This document shows, piece by piece, positions 53,162 to 60,694 of a DNA stretch of 64,000 bases; the stretch's first letter is position 1; every line of letters starts with the position of its first letter. The notes under the pieces are model-generated. The model worked only from the letters and a program-made list of their open reading frames with translations. It was not told the origin of the DNA and searched no databases. The DNA comes from Cyanobium usitatum str. Tous (GTDB lineage: Bacteria > Cyanobacteriota > Cyanobacteriia > PCC-6307 > Cyanobiaceae): contig NZ_OY986431.1 of NCBI RefSeq assembly GCF_963920485.1, forward strand, positions 1,736,001 to 1,800,000, written 5' to 3'. The position numbers were made by a program, and so were the translations under genes.

Positions 53162-54543
53162 GCCTGCAGCAGGGCGGCAAAAAAGCCGTCGCCACCGCTG
53201 GCGGCTGGCCAGCGCTGCCAGCTCTGCTGCAGCTGCCAGCCGGGGTGATCGGCAAGGAAGCCAGCTAGCAACTCGCCGTTTTCAGCCGGATGCACGGTGC
53301 AGGTGGCATACACCAGCTGGCCGCCCGGCTTGAGCAGGGGCAGCAGGGACTCCAGCAGGGCCCGCTGCAGGGGCACCAACTCTGTGACTGTTTCAGGGCT
53401 GATCCGCCAGCGGGCATCGGCATGGCGGGCCAGGGTGCCGAGGCCCGAGCAGGGGGCATCCAGCAGGATGCGATCAAACCAGCCAAGCCACTCGGGCTTT
53501 TCAGCCGCCAGGGCGGTGGCATCGGCGGCCAGGGTGTGGATGCACTGCAGGCCAAGGCGGGCGGCATTGACGCCCACCCGGCGCAGGCGCCCCTCGGAGC
53601 GATCCACTGCCCACACCTCACCCTCGTTGCCCATGAGCTCAGCGAGATGGGTGCTCTTGCCACCCGGGGCGGCGCAGGCATCGAGGATCCGCTCGCCGGG
53701 CTGGGGATCGAGCAGCAGACCCACCGCCTGGGCAGTGCGATCTTGCACGCACCAGTGGCCCTCGGCGTAGCCGGGCAGGGCGCGCAACTCGCCGCTGCGG
53801 CCCAACAGCGTGAGGCCCCCGGGCAGATCCGGCAGGGGGGCCGCCTCGATCCCGGCGGCAGTGAAGGCCGCCAAAGCACCAGCAGGCGTGGTGCGCAGCA
53901 GGTTGAGGCGCAGGTCGAGGGCGGGGGGTTGGTTGCAGGCCAGACCGAAGGCCTCGGGATCAGGCCACTGCAAAGCAAGCTCAGCGAGCCAGGCGGGCAG
54001 GGAATGGCGCAGGCCATAGCTGGCCGCGGGGTCGCTGGGCAGGGGGCCCAGACCATCCCAGGGCTCAGGCCCGGCCTCCGAGCGCCGGCGCCCGCAGGCC
54101 CGCAGCAGGCCATTGGCCACCGGCGCCAGCCGGCCGAGTCCGCCCCGTTTCGCCAGCTCCACGGTGGTGCTCACCGCCGCAGAGGCAGGCACCCGGCTGC
54201 TGAACAGCAGCTGGTAGAGGCCCAGGTGCAGCAGCCAGCGCAACTTGGGCGGCTGGCGGGCGGCGGGCACCTTGCCGAGGGCATCAAGCCAGGCATCGAG
54301 CAAGCGCCGCTGGCGGATGGCGCCGTAGGCAAGTTCGGTGGCTAGGGCCCGGTCGGCGCCCTCAAGGGGATGGCGCTGCAGCTCCCGCTCGAGCGCCAGA
54401 TCGGCGTAGGCACCAGCGCCCACAGCCAGCAACACCTGCCAGGCGAGCTGGCGCGGCGCCAGGCCAATCGCGGGGGTTTCGGTTGGGGTTTCGGCGGGGG
54501 GGGCGGGTGCCAGGGAGTGGGGCGGGGGAGGGCAAGGCTCCAC
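53158..54543 (-). CDS. rsmB: 16S rRNA (cytosine-C5) methyltransferase RsmB/Sun
   Basis: A 461-residue protein: N-terminal NusB-like domain (LAYGAIRQRRLLDAWLDAL) and a Rossmann methyltransferase domain with motif I ILDACAAPGGKSTHLAEL near residue 290, LLDAPCSGLGTLARHAD (motif IV Cys) and VYATCTVHPAEN (catalytic Cys of motif VI). RsmB methylates C967 in E. coli. GTG start at 54543. Its 3' end overlaps the penicillin-binding protein by 4 nt, tail to tail. Confidence 0.93.
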   Translation of the reverse strand: MEPCPPPPHSLAPAPPAETPTETPAIGLAPRQLAWQVLLAVGAGAYADLALERELQRHPLEGADRALATELAYGAIRQRRLLDAWLDALGKVPAARQPPKLRWLLHLGLYQLLFSSRVPASAAVSTTVELAKRGGLGRLAPVANGLLRACGRRRSEAGPEPWDGLGPLPSDPAASYGLRHSLPAWLAELALQWPDPEAFGLACNQPPALDLRLNLLRTTPAGALAAFTAAGIEAAPLPDLPGGLTLLGRSGELRALPGYAEGHWCVQDRTAQAVGLLLDPQPGERILDACAAPGGKSTHLAELMGNEGEVWAVDRSEGRLRRVGVNAARLGLQCIHTLAADATALAAEKPEWLGWFDRILLDAPCSGLGTLARHADARWRISPETVTELVPLQRALLESLLPLLKPGGQLVYATCTVHPAENGELLAGFLADHPGWQLQQSWQRWPAASGGDGFFAALLQA

Positions 54544-54590
54544 AACTAGCGCAGGGGGGAGCGGCGGCGGAGGTGGATGTTTTTTGCTAG

Positions 54591-54599
54591 TTAGCTAAG
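54591..54599. repeat. TTAGCTAAG intergenic motif
   Basis: The nine-base word occurs in the short gap between rsmB and the alkyltransferase-like gene, preceded by TTTTTGCTAG. A closely similar context (TTTTTGCTGATTAGCTTAGCTAAGG) lies at 20221-20245, and an inverted pair lies at 12469-12494. Meaning unknown. Confidence 0.3.
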
Positions 54600-54643
54600 G
54601 AGGACTAATTGATAAACACACCATCTCCATCCCCAGCTCCAGC

Positions 54644-54964
54644 TCAAGCCCGCCAACGGTGCTGGGCCAGGGGCAACTGGCCCGCTGCATCCACGGGGAT
54701 GCCTTCAGCGAGCAGCAGCTCACGCTGAATCCAGTCACTGCCTTCGCGGCTGGGGTTGAAGCTGATCTGGCCTTTGGCATTAACAACTCGCTGCCACGGG
54801 ATCTCCGACGGCAGGGGCAGGCGGCGCAGGGCCCAACCCACCTGGCGCGCCGCACCCCAGACGCCGATCAGCTCGGCGATCTGGCCGTAGGTAGCCAGCT
54901 GGCCGCGGGGGATGCGGGCCACGGCGGCGTAGACCTGCTGGTCGAAGGCGTTTGGGCTTGGCAT
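54644..54964 (-). CDS. alkyltransferase-like protein (ATL, MGMT family)
   Basis: A 106-residue protein with the DNA-binding fold of O6-alkylguanine-DNA alkyltransferase: FDQQVYAAVARIPRGQLATYGQIA and ARQVGWALRRLP. The active-site PCHRV is replaced by PWQRV, so the acceptor Cys is Trp, as in ATL proteins. ATLs bind alkylated guanine and hand it to nucleotide excision repair in studied species. ATG 54964. Confidence 0.9.
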   Translation of the reverse strand: MPSPNAFDQQVYAAVARIPRGQLATYGQIAELIGVWGAARQVGWALRRLPLPSEIPWQRVVNAKGQISFNPSREGSDWIQRELLLAEGIPVDAAGQLPLAQHRWRA

Positions 54965-55065
54965 CGGCAGGACTGTGCCATCTCCTGGACTCTGTCATCT
55001 CCTGGAAGGCATGATCACGGTGCATGACCGGCAGGGCTTTCTTGGCATAGCCCTGCTTACGGTTG

Positions 55066-55716
55066 ATGTCTAACTTTCACTACGTCTCCATGCCCTCCGG
55101 CGCGACCTTCAACACACCAGACGATGAATCTGGCGCCGGTCCCCAGGGGCGAAGGGCGGAGGAGGAGGGCAGGTTGCGGGGCCTGACCCAGGCCGAAGGA
55201 ATCGTCATGATCGTTCTGGGCCTCCTGGCCCTCGGCTTTCCCGTGGTGGCCTCCGCCTCGGTGACGTTGATGGTGGCGATTGCCTTCCTAGTGAGCGGCA
55301 TCGTGGGCTGGATCGACAACATCTCACGGGCGAAGCGCCTCGGACGCTGGCACTGTTTCTGGCGGCTGGTGGTCTCAACCCTGTTCCTGGTCACGGGGCT
55401 CTGGATGCTCCTGCAATTCAAGGCGGGCATCGTGCCGGCGGCCTTCCAGGTGAAAGCCCTGGCCACGGCCATAGGCATCGTGTTCCTAGCCGAGGGAGTA
55501 GTGACTGCAATCCTCTCGCTCAGCCATCGCTCCACCAAGGGATGGGTTTGGGGGCTGGCCAACGGCATCGTCACCCTTGTACTGGGTTTCCTGATCCTCT
55601 CGATGAGTCCGGCCGGGCTGCTCTCCGTGATCGGGACCCTGGTGGGCATCAGCTTTGTGTTCAGCGGGTTCGATTTGCTCGCCTTCAGCAGCCGCTTCCA
55701 TCCTCGTGTCGAGTGA
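55066..55716 (+). CDS. HdeD/DUF308 family membrane protein
   Basis: A 216-residue protein. A polar N-terminus (SMPSGATFNTPDDESGAGP) is followed by six hydrophobic helices in pairs (EGIVMIVLGLLALGFPVVAS, WRLVVSTLFLVTGLWML, LANGIVTLVLGFLIL), the DUF308 repeat pattern. HdeD in E. coli is linked to acid resistance; in cyanobacteria the role is open. ATG 55066; a TTG just upstream at 55063 is equally in frame. Confidence 0.85.
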   Translation: MSNFHYVSMPSGATFNTPDDESGAGPQGRRAEEEGRLRGLTQAEGIVMIVLGLLALGFPVVASASVTLMVAIAFLVSGIVGWIDNISRAKRLGRWHCFWRLVVSTLFLVTGLWMLLQFKAGIVPAAFQVKALATAIGIVFLAEGVVTAILSLSHRSTKGWVWGLANGIVTLVLGFLILSMSPAGLLSVIGTLVGISFVFSGFDLLAFSSRFHPRVE

Positions 55717-55750
55717 ATTGCGGCCATGAATCCGCAGCTCACCTGACGCC

Positions 55751-56446
55751 ATGCCCCTGCTGCCCCGCCGCTTTGAGCGGCTCAAGGCCGTGCTCGATCG
55801 CCGCATGGGTGATCTCACCGTGGTGCTCGAGCACGTGGATAAGCCCCACAACCTTTCGGCGATCCTGCGCAGCTGCGATGCGGTGGGGGTGCTGGAGGCC
55901 CATGTGGTGAGCCTGGCGGGCCGCACGCCCACCTTCAATTGCACCTCTAAGGGCAGCGAAAAGTGGGTGCCGCTGCATCGTCACAGCGACGGCGACAGCG
56001 TGGCCCTGCTGCGCCAACTCAAGGACCAGGGCTTTCGGCTCTATGGCACCCACCTGTCGGTGGAAGCGGTGGACTACCGCCAGTGCGACTTCACCGGCCC
56101 AAGCGCCCTGGTGCTGGGGGCGGAGAAGTGGGGTTTAAGCGCTGAAGCGGCGGCATTGGTAGATCAGCCGATCGTGATCCCGATGCACGGCATGGTGCAG
56201 TCGCTGAATGTGAGCGTGGCCTGCGCCACCTTGCTGTTTGAGGCGCTGCGTCAGCGGCAGGTGGCCGGGGTGCTGCCACTCCACGGCGAAGGGGTGACGG
56301 ACGGGCGCTACGACACCCTGCTGTTTGAGTGGGCCTATCCGGAGGTGGCTGCCTGGTGCCAGCGCGAAGGCCGCCCCTATCCAAGCCTTGATGCCGAGGG
56401 GGCCATCAGCGAAACCCTGCCCCGCACGATCAAGCTCAGGCACTGA
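55751..56446 (+). CDS. trmH: tRNA (guanosine(18)-2'-O)-methyltransferase
   Basis: A 231-residue SPOUT methyltransferase. FERLKAVLDRRMGDLTVVLE, motif 1 VDKPHNLSAILRSCDAVGV, LVLGAEKWGLSAEA and IPMHGMVQSLNVSVACATLL fit TrmH, which methylates G18 in the D-loop. The C-terminal extension (LLFEWAYPEVAAWCQREGRPYP) is typical of TrmH. ATG 55751. Confidence 0.93.
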   Translation: MPLLPRRFERLKAVLDRRMGDLTVVLEHVDKPHNLSAILRSCDAVGVLEAHVVSLAGRTPTFNCTSKGSEKWVPLHRHSDGDSVALLRQLKDQGFRLYGTHLSVEAVDYRQCDFTGPSALVLGAEKWGLSAEAAALVDQPIVIPMHGMVQSLNVSVACATLLFEALRQRQVAGVLPLHGEGVTDGRYDTLLFEWAYPEVAAWCQREGRPYPSLDAEGAISETLPRTIKLRH

Positions 56447-56467
56447 AGCTGCGCTACTGATGCTGGG

Positions 56468-56680
56468 TTACTGATATCTGCGGGCACTGGGCAGCCACAG
56501 GGCCAGGCCGAGGCCCAGCAGCTCAAGGAAAATCTGGCGGCCGCCGAGCAGCACCACCGCCGTGGCAACGGCAGCGAGAAACTTCTGGAACAGGCTCCAA
56601 ACGTCGTCGGCGTTGGCAATGCCGCTGCACCAAAGGGCCACCGCGGCAGAGAGCAGGAGCAGATCCAACCACCAGGGCAT
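56468..56680 (-). CDS. 70-residue hypothetical membrane protein
   Basis: MPWWLDLLLLSAAVALWCSG is a clear membrane helix, then FLAAVATAVVLLGGRQIFLE and a final GLALWLPSARRYQ, so two or three helices. ATG 56680 selected because the frame further upstream (to 56875) reads antisense to the DUF6165 fragment. No family identified. Confidence 0.55.
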   Translation of the reverse strand: MPWWLDLLLLSAAVALWCSGIANADDVWSLFQKFLAAVATAVVLLGGRQIFLELLGLGLALWLPSARRYQ

Positions 56681-56734
56681 GACTATCCACAGGGTGACGG
56701 GGGTGCTTCCATTGTGGGCTTCTTCTCGTAGGCC

Positions 56735-56911
56735 GTGTCCACTAGACCTGCCAACTTGCAGATTCCGGCTTCGATCGGGGAGGTGGTCGACAAGATCACG
56801 ATCCTGGAGCCCAAGGCCGCGCGGCTCAGCGGCGAGCGGCAGATCAACGCCAAGCCCGGGAGCATCAAGAAACAAGCGAACAAACGCCTAGATCCCGTGC
56901 AAAATGGCTAA
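56735..56911 (+). pseudogene. truncated DUF6165 family fragment
   Basis: GTG 56735 to TAA 56909-56911, 58 residues. LQIPASIGEVVDKITILEPK is the conserved N-terminal block of DUF6165 proteins, which I recall as about 130 residues long and with ITILEIK at that point. After this block the sequence drifts (INAKPGSIKKQANKRL) and stops, with an ATPase gene beginning 25 bp on. It looks like the front half of a lost gene. Confidence 0.55.
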
Positions 56912-56935
56912 CAAAACTCCATTTTGGCTGCGGAT

Positions 56936-58075
56936 ATGGCGGCAGTGCGGCGATTTTTGCAGCCACCCCCTGGCAGCTTCTTCCTGTTTGGCCCCCGCGG
57001 CACTGGCAAGTCGACCTGGCTGGCACAGGTGTTTCCCGAAGCCCTGCGGCTGGATCTGCTGGCACCGGATGTACTGAGGGCCTACCAGGCCCGGCCGGAG
57101 CGGCTGTCGGAATTCGTTGCTGCCGCTGGCAAGACAGCGCACACGGTGGTGATCGACGAAATCCAGAAGGCCCCCCAGTTGCTCGACGTGGTGCATGCCC
57201 TGGTGGAGCAGCGGCGTGATCTGCGATTTGTGCTCACTGGTTCAAGTGCTCGCAAGCTGCGCCACGGGGCTGCCAACCTGCTCGGCGGGCGGCTGGTGGC
57301 AGTGCACATGGGGCCCTTCATGGCTGCTGAGCTCGGCGAGGATTTTGATCTGATGCGGGCCCAGACCAACGGACTAGTGCCCCTCGTATGGCAGGCAGTG
57401 GACCCCCAGGCCACCCTGGCGGCCTATGCCTTGCTGTATCTGCAGGAAGAGGTGCAGGCAGAAGCCCTGGTGCGTCAGATCGGCGATTTCGCAAGGTTTT
57501 TAGAAGTGATCAGCTTTTCGCAGGGCTCATTACTAAACCTGGCAAACCTGGCCCGGGAAGCCGAGATACCCCGCAAAAGGGCTGAAAGCTATCTGGGAAT
57601 TCTTGAGGATCTGTTGATCAGCTTTCGGCTGCCGGTGTTTCAACGGCGGGCCCAGCGGCAGCTGGTGCAGCACCAGAAGTTTTTCTGCTTCGATGCCGGA
57701 GTTTTTCGCTCCCTCAGGCCCCGCGGCCCGCTTGATGCACCGGAAGAGATTGGCGGCATCGCTCTGGAATCCCTGGTGGCACAGCACCTGCGGGCGCTCT
57801 GCCAGCTGCGAGCAGGAGGGGCCCAACTCAGCTTCTGGCGCACCCGATCTGGATTGGAGGTGGATTTCGTCGTGTATGGCCCAGATCTGTTTATGGCCAT
57901 CGAGGTGAAACACAGCAGGCGCATCGATCGGAGCGACCTCAAGGCGCTGCGGGCCTTCGGCGAGGACTACCCGGAGGCAGAGCGCTTGCTGCTCTCCTTT
58001 TGCCCAGAACCGCTGCTGATCGATGGCATCCGCTGTGAACCGCTGGAAGCCTGGCTGAGGCAGCTGCGCCCCTGA
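56936..58075 (+). CDS. DUF4143 AAA-type ATPase
   Basis: A 379-residue protein of the AAA_14/DUF4143 family. Walker A FLFGPRGTGKSTWL near residue 18, Walker B VVIDEIQKAPQLLDVV near 70 and VLTGSSARKLRHGAANLL follow. The C-terminal DUF4143 domain carries LEVDFVVYG and MAIEVKHS, a restriction-nuclease-like D...ExK pattern. Such genes are common in accessory regions and have been discussed as antitoxin- or defence-like; the role here is unknown. An in-frame TTG at 56924 is an alternative start. Confidence 0.88.
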   Translation: MAAVRRFLQPPPGSFFLFGPRGTGKSTWLAQVFPEALRLDLLAPDVLRAYQARPERLSEFVAAAGKTAHTVVIDEIQKAPQLLDVVHALVEQRRDLRFVLTGSSARKLRHGAANLLGGRLVAVHMGPFMAAELGEDFDLMRAQTNGLVPLVWQAVDPQATLAAYALLYLQEEVQAEALVRQIGDFARFLEVISFSQGSLLNLANLAREAEIPRKRAESYLGILEDLLISFRLPVFQRRAQRQLVQHQKFFCFDAGVFRSLRPRGPLDAPEEIGGIALESLVAQHLRALCQLRAGGAQLSFWRTRSGLEVDFVVYGPDLFMAIEVKHSRRIDRSDLKALRAFGEDYPEAERLLLSFCPEPLLIDGIRCEPLEAWLRQLRP

Positions 58076-58114
58076 AGGAGAAAGGCTTCTGCTCTGGGCT
58101 TCAGGATCTGGACT

Positions 58115-58978
58115 TCAAGAACCAGTCCGCTGAGCGCTGCCACCGCTGAGCCAGGTCTCGAGGCCTTCACCTAAAAACGACAGCCCCAGCACCAGCACAA
58201 ACATGGCCAGGCCCGGGTAGAGGGCGGTCCACCAGATGCCGGTGGGCACGGCGGTGAGGGCCTGCTGCAGGTCGCCGCCCCATTCGGGGATGGTTTCAGG
58301 CAGGCCCAGGCCAAGAAAGCCGAGGCCACCGAGCACCAGCACGGCATCGGCGGCGTTGAGGGTGAGCAGCACCGGCACCGAGGTGATCACGTTGCGCAGC
58401 AGGTAGCGGCGCAGGATCCAGATCGGGCCGGCGCCAAGCGACTGGGCCGCCTCCACAAACAACTCGGCCTTCACCTGGGCGGTTTGGTTGCGCACCACCC
58501 GGAAGTATTGGGGGATGTAGACGACGCAAAGGGCGGCGGCAGCATTGGGCAAGCCCCGGCCCAGCAGGAAGGCCAGCACCACCGAGAGCAGCAGCACCGG
58601 CAGGGTGTAGAGGGTGTCCATCAGCAGCACCAGCACCCGATCCACCCAGCCGCCCAGGTAGCCGCTCACCATGCCCAGCGGCACACCGGTCAGCAGGGCG
58701 ATCACCAGGGCCAGCAGCACCACCTGCAGGGCCACGCCACTGCCGGCGAGGGTGCGCACGCACACATCGCGCCCCAAACGATCGGTGCCGCACCAGTGGC
58801 TCAGGGAGGGCTGGGCATAGATCGGATTTTGCAAGCCGGCGTTGGGATCGCTCAGCCAGCCGGCATGCACCAGCAGGGGCGTGAGCAGGGCCACCAGGGC
58901 GTAGGCCACCACGATCACCAAACCCCAGCGGGCCATGCGGACCGAGAGGCTGGGGGCGCGGCGTAACGACAGGAGCAT
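58115..58978 (-). CDS. ABC transporter permease, DppC/OppC type
   Basis: A 287-residue membrane protein with an N-terminal helix, the periplasmic HWCGTDRLGRDVCVRTLAG loop typical of dipeptide/nickel permeases, then the BPD core and the EAA loop EAAQSLGAGPIWILRRYLLR near residue 180. It should form a pair with a DppB-type partner, ATPase and binding protein, but none of those genes is in the window. Confidence 0.88.
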   Translation of the reverse strand: MLLSLRRAPSLSVRMARWGLVIVVAYALVALLTPLLVHAGWLSDPNAGLQNPIYAQPSLSHWCGTDRLGRDVCVRTLAGSGVALQVVLLALVIALLTGVPLGMVSGYLGGWVDRVLVLLMDTLYTLPVLLLSVVLAFLLGRGLPNAAAALCVVYIPQYFRVVRNQTAQVKAELFVEAAQSLGAGPIWILRRYLLRNVITSVPVLLTLNAADAVLVLGGLGFLGLGLPETIPEWGGDLQQALTAVPTGIWWTALYPGLAMFVLVLGLSFLGEGLETWLSGGSAQRTGS

Positions 58979-59036
58979 GGCGCGACCTTACGCAGCTAGG
59001 GCGCGGGCTGCAACAGGTCGATCCACCAACAAGGCT

Positions 59037-59051
59037 TCCTTACCGTAAGGA
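59037..59051. promoter_or_regulatory. palindrome upstream of the AbrB/MazF-like module (candidate operator)
   Basis: TCCTTAC, one C, GTAAGGA: two perfect 7-base arms. A TAAGAT sequence at 59063-59068 resembles a -10 box, so the palindrome sits in the promoter region 48 bp before the antitoxin start. Antitoxins of this kind usually repress their own operon, which makes it a likely binding site. Confidence 0.5.
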
Positions 59052-59098
59052 GAGCTTCGCGCTAAGATAAATACCGGAACAAAACGGTGCCAAGCGCC

Positions 59099-59323
59099 AT
59101 GGAAGTGGCAACCCTGACGGCCAAGGGGCAAGTGACCGTACCCAAGGCGGTGCGTGAAGCATTGGGGCTACGGCAGGGGGATCAACTCAGCTGGGAGATG
59201 GAGGATGGCTCGGTCCGCGTGCGGGCAATTGCTCCGCTCGATCTGGCATACCTACGAAGCCTCGATGCCAGCCTGCAGGAGTGGAGCAGCCCAGCGGATG
59301 AGGAAGCCTTCGCAGGGCTATGA
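59099..59323 (+). CDS. AbrB/SpoVT-type antitoxin
   Basis: A 74-residue protein with the swapped-hairpin AbrB motif LTAKGQVTVPKAVREALGLRQGDQLSW at the N-terminus and an acidic C-terminal tail (DASLQEWSSPADEEAFAGL) of the type that wraps a toxin. ATG 59099 preferred over the upstream in-frame start at 59087. It overlaps the toxin gene as ATGA, the standard two-gene layout. Confidence 0.9.
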   Translation: MEVATLTAKGQVTVPKAVREALGLRQGDQLSWEMEDGSVRVRAIAPLDLAYLRSLDASLQEWSSPADEEAFAGL

Positions 59324-59655
59324 AGCCGTTTGAACGTCATTCACTGGTTCTGGTGCCGTTCCCCTTCACGGATCGCGCCACCCAGAAGCGGCGCCCGGCG
59401 GTGGTGCTGTCGTCACCCGACTTCCAGCGCGCCTCAGGCCATGTGCTGCTGGCAATGGTGACGTCGGCCAAGCAATCCGCGTGGCCCCTGGATTGGAGGA
59501 TCCAACACCACCAGGATGCAGGCCTGACCCAGCCCTGCCTGGTGCGCTTCAAGGTTTTCACGCTGGATGAACGCCTGATCCTGAAGACCCTGGGACACCT
59601 GGCCCCACCCGATCGCGATGGGGTCGCAGCCCAGCTGCACCAACTGGTGGACTAA
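59320..59655 (+). CDS. MazF/PemK-like toxin
   Basis: A 111-residue basic protein. LVLVPFPFTDRATQKRRPAVVLSS is the conserved start of PemK/MazF ribonucleases (the VPF...D and RPAVVLS blocks), and the later segment LTQPCLVRFKVFTLDERLI carries the family's substrate-facing strand. Expected to be an mRNA interferase held by the AbrB-type partner encoded just before. Confidence 0.88.
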   Translation: MKPFERHSLVLVPFPFTDRATQKRRPAVVLSSPDFQRASGHVLLAMVTSAKQSAWPLDWRIQHHQDAGLTQPCLVRFKVFTLDERLILKTLGHLAPPDRDGVAAQLHQLVD

Positions 59656-59903
59656 GAACGACGCTAACGATTGCGGCTAGCGTTGAATTCAGACTTGTTC
59701 CCAGCAGCGTGATAAGCCAGCTGCAACGCAATGGGTTTCCGCTGCTGCCTCTGCAACCAAGCGGAGGTCCCGTGGATCTTGAGCTCGTCAACAGCCTGCG
59801 GGAGGACGGCGGGCAAGGCGCTCTCGAACTGATTGCCACGGAAACCGCAGGCTCGTAGCCACCAATCCTGCCAATCGTTCGATCCCATCGCAGCATTGTC
59901 AGG

Positions 59904-59993
59904 ATTTGGCGCCAGGATTGGCAGGCAACGGCCCTGTGCCGGCACCTGTTTCCGGAGCACCACTACGTGACGCTCGACCTGCCCAGCGGCTGA
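59904..59993 (+). pseudogene. relic of an AAA_14/DUF4143 ATPase N-terminus
   Basis: In one frame the bases read RIWRQDWQATALCRHLFPEH, then HYVTLDLPSG and TGA. The segment LCRHLFPEHHYVTLDLPS matches what normally follows the Walker A of AAA_14 ATPases. The P-loop itself is missing or mutated and the frame ends. The rest of the 59656-60050 gap shows only a 124-residue minus-strand ORF I do not trust. Confidence 0.4.
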
Positions 59994-60016
59994 GCGCATG
60001 CATAACGCATGCACTC
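59992..60016. promoter_or_regulatory. 25-bp inverted repeat upstream of the FitA/VapC-like module (candidate operator)
   Basis: GAGCGCATGC (59992-60001), spacer ATAAC, GCATGCACTC (60007-60016): 10-base arms with a single mismatch, each containing GCATGC. It lies 34 bp before the antitoxin start, the position used by FitAB/VapBC complexes for autorepression. Confidence 0.6.
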
Positions 60017-60050
60017 GCCCTACAGTGGTGCAAAGCACTAGTTAGCGCCG

Positions 60051-60296
60051 ATGCCGTCGCTCCAGATTCGCGACCTGCCCGAACCGCTGCATCAGCTATT
60101 GCAACGGCGTGCCCGGGCCCACAAACGCAGCCTCAGCCAGCAGGCCTTGGCCGACCTGGAAACCCTGGCGGGCGGCGATCCCAGACTGCGGCGTCAACAG
60201 GCCCTGGAACGAATCGAACAGCGCTGGTCGCACAGCCCTCCCCTTAAGTGGCCCCAGTCGCCGGAAGATCTGATCCGGGCCGACCGGGAGCGCTAA
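60051..60296 (+). CDS. FitA-like ribbon-helix-helix antitoxin
   Basis: An 81-residue protein: MPSLQIRDLPEPLHQLLQRR is the Arc/FitA ribbon and first helix, AHKRSLSQQALADLE the second helix, and the C-terminal part (WSHSPPLKWPQSPEDLIR) should contact the toxin. Its TAA overlaps the toxin ATG (TAATG). Confidence 0.88.
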   Translation: MPSLQIRDLPEPLHQLLQRRARAHKRSLSQQALADLETLAGGDPRLRRQQALERIEQRWSHSPPLKWPQSPEDLIRADRER

Positions 60297-60694
60297 TGGC
60301 CGCCATGCCGACTTGCGTGCTGGATGCCTCTGCGGCGATCCGGGTGATAATAGGCGATCCGGTGGCATCCCAATGGCGGGATCAACTCAAAAAGGCCCCG
60401 CTGGTTCTGGCTCCGGAGTTGATGTTGAGCGAAGTGGCCAACACCCTCTGGAAACTGCAACGCGGCGGCAACCTCAACGGGCTTGATCCTCAAACGCTGC
60501 TGGCGGATGCCCGCGATCTGGTGGATCAAATCGAACCGAATCGCCACCTACAGGTGGAGGCCCTGGCCCTCGCCTGCCATCTCGATCATCCTGTATACGA
60601 CTGCCTGTACCTTGCCCTGGCTAGGCGAGAAGCCGCCCAGCTGTTAACGGCGGATCAGCGCCTTGAGAAACTTGCCTCCAAGGTGCTGCCGTGA
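60296..60694 (+). CDS. VapC/FitB-like PIN-domain toxin
   Basis: A 132-residue PIN ribonuclease. Acidic active-site residues are visible in CVLDASAAIRVI, LMLSEVANTLWKL, PVYDCLYLALAR and LLTADQRLEKL. It would cleave RNA unless bound by the FitA-like partner. ATG 60296; the open frame further upstream runs inside the antitoxin gene. Its TGA overlaps the GTG of the response regulator. Confidence 0.9.
   Translation: MAAMPTCVLDASAAIRVIIGDPVASQWRDQLKKAPLVLAPELMLSEVANTLWKLQRGGNLNGLDPQTLLADARDLVDQIEPNRHLQVEALALACHLDHPVYDCLYLALARREAAQLLTADQRLEKLASKVLP

Noticed and set aside
53290-54345. 351-codon plus-strand ORF
   Set aside because: Antisense shadow of rsmB with no motif of its own.
59664-60038. 124-codon minus-strand ORF
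   Set aside because: No recognisable motif, crosses the candidate operator and the ATPase relic, and has no supporting context; a shorter 74-codon version from an internal ATG cannot be fully excluded.
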